Assembly: GCA_005893305.1 (NCBI GenBank)
Contig: VBOZ01000009.1
Span: 100,837-164,836 of the forward strand
Length of the DNA stretch: 64,000 nt
Direction: 5' to 3'
Source: Candidatus Eisenbacteria bacterium
GTDB taxonomy: Bacteria > Eisenbacteria > RBG-16-71-46 > SZUA-252
Position numbers and translations under genes: made by a program. The notes under the pieces were generated by a model. That model was not told the DNA's origin. It made no database searches and saw nothing but the letters and a program-made list of their open reading frames with translations. Shown here piece by piece: positions 62,912 to 64,000 of this stretch; position 1 is the stretch's first letter; every line of letters begins with the position of its first letter.

Positions 62912-64000
<1,089 letters not shown>

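Overview
The window is a high-GC Gram-negative bacterial chromosome segment. The organism looks like a deep-branching FCB-type lineage such as Candidatus Eisenbacteria. I infer this from several large secreted proteins that end in FlgD-like/Por-type C-terminal domains (GRLVR...SGIY...R-stop), TonB-C proteins, GT39 membrane glycosyltransferases fused to TPRs, metzincin-like exoproteases and a multiheme cytochrome. No 16S sequence is present to prove it.

Layout. Positions 1-12 kb hold ordinary metabolic and envelope genes: an arylsulfotransferase-like propeller, an M13 peptidase, a GNAT, proC, an OPT transporter, a DipZ-like thioredoxin protein and a DUF6600 protein. Positions 12-25 kb are a loose mix of small exported proteins. 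They include two paralogous six-cysteine peptides, a tetraheme cytochrome fused to a metallophosphoesterase-like domain, a frame-broken PepSY protein, a fatty-acid desaturase behind a tiny upstream ORF, an anti-sigma-factor fragment, a variant metzincin and a TPR membrane glycosyltransferase. Positions 25.9-44.8 kb look like an accessory island. It has two paralogous GT39-TPR proteins, a decayed sorting-domain fragment, and three tyrosine-recombinase C-terminal remnants that alternate with cargo genes. It also has an exoprotein operon (secreted protein, giant matrixin-like protein, FG-GAP protein) and a LuxR-type regulator. A tRNA-Asn lies at 45.2 kb. From 45.5 kb to the end the minus strand carries a GH10-like hydrolase and then a complete S10-spc-alpha ribosomal cluster (tuf to rplQ, with secY, adk, map, infA and rpoA), read right to left; tuf is cut by the window edge.

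How parts may work together. The ribosomal cluster is one co-oriented block with many 1-14 nt overlaps. The exoprotein operon at 36.6-43.6 kb and the LuxR gene at 44.0-44.7 kb are each preceded by a copy of the same ~52-nt potentially structured element, which suggests common RNA-level or DNA-level control. A second dispersed element (core GCTCCCCAAACGTAACCC) occurs four times in intergenic gaps next to the 3' ends of minus-strand genes, three times shortly after a GC-rich hairpin. The most novel candidates are the duplicated leader element, the dispersed 3' repeat, the cassette-like series of integrase tails, and the two six-cysteine exported peptides with hairpin leaders.
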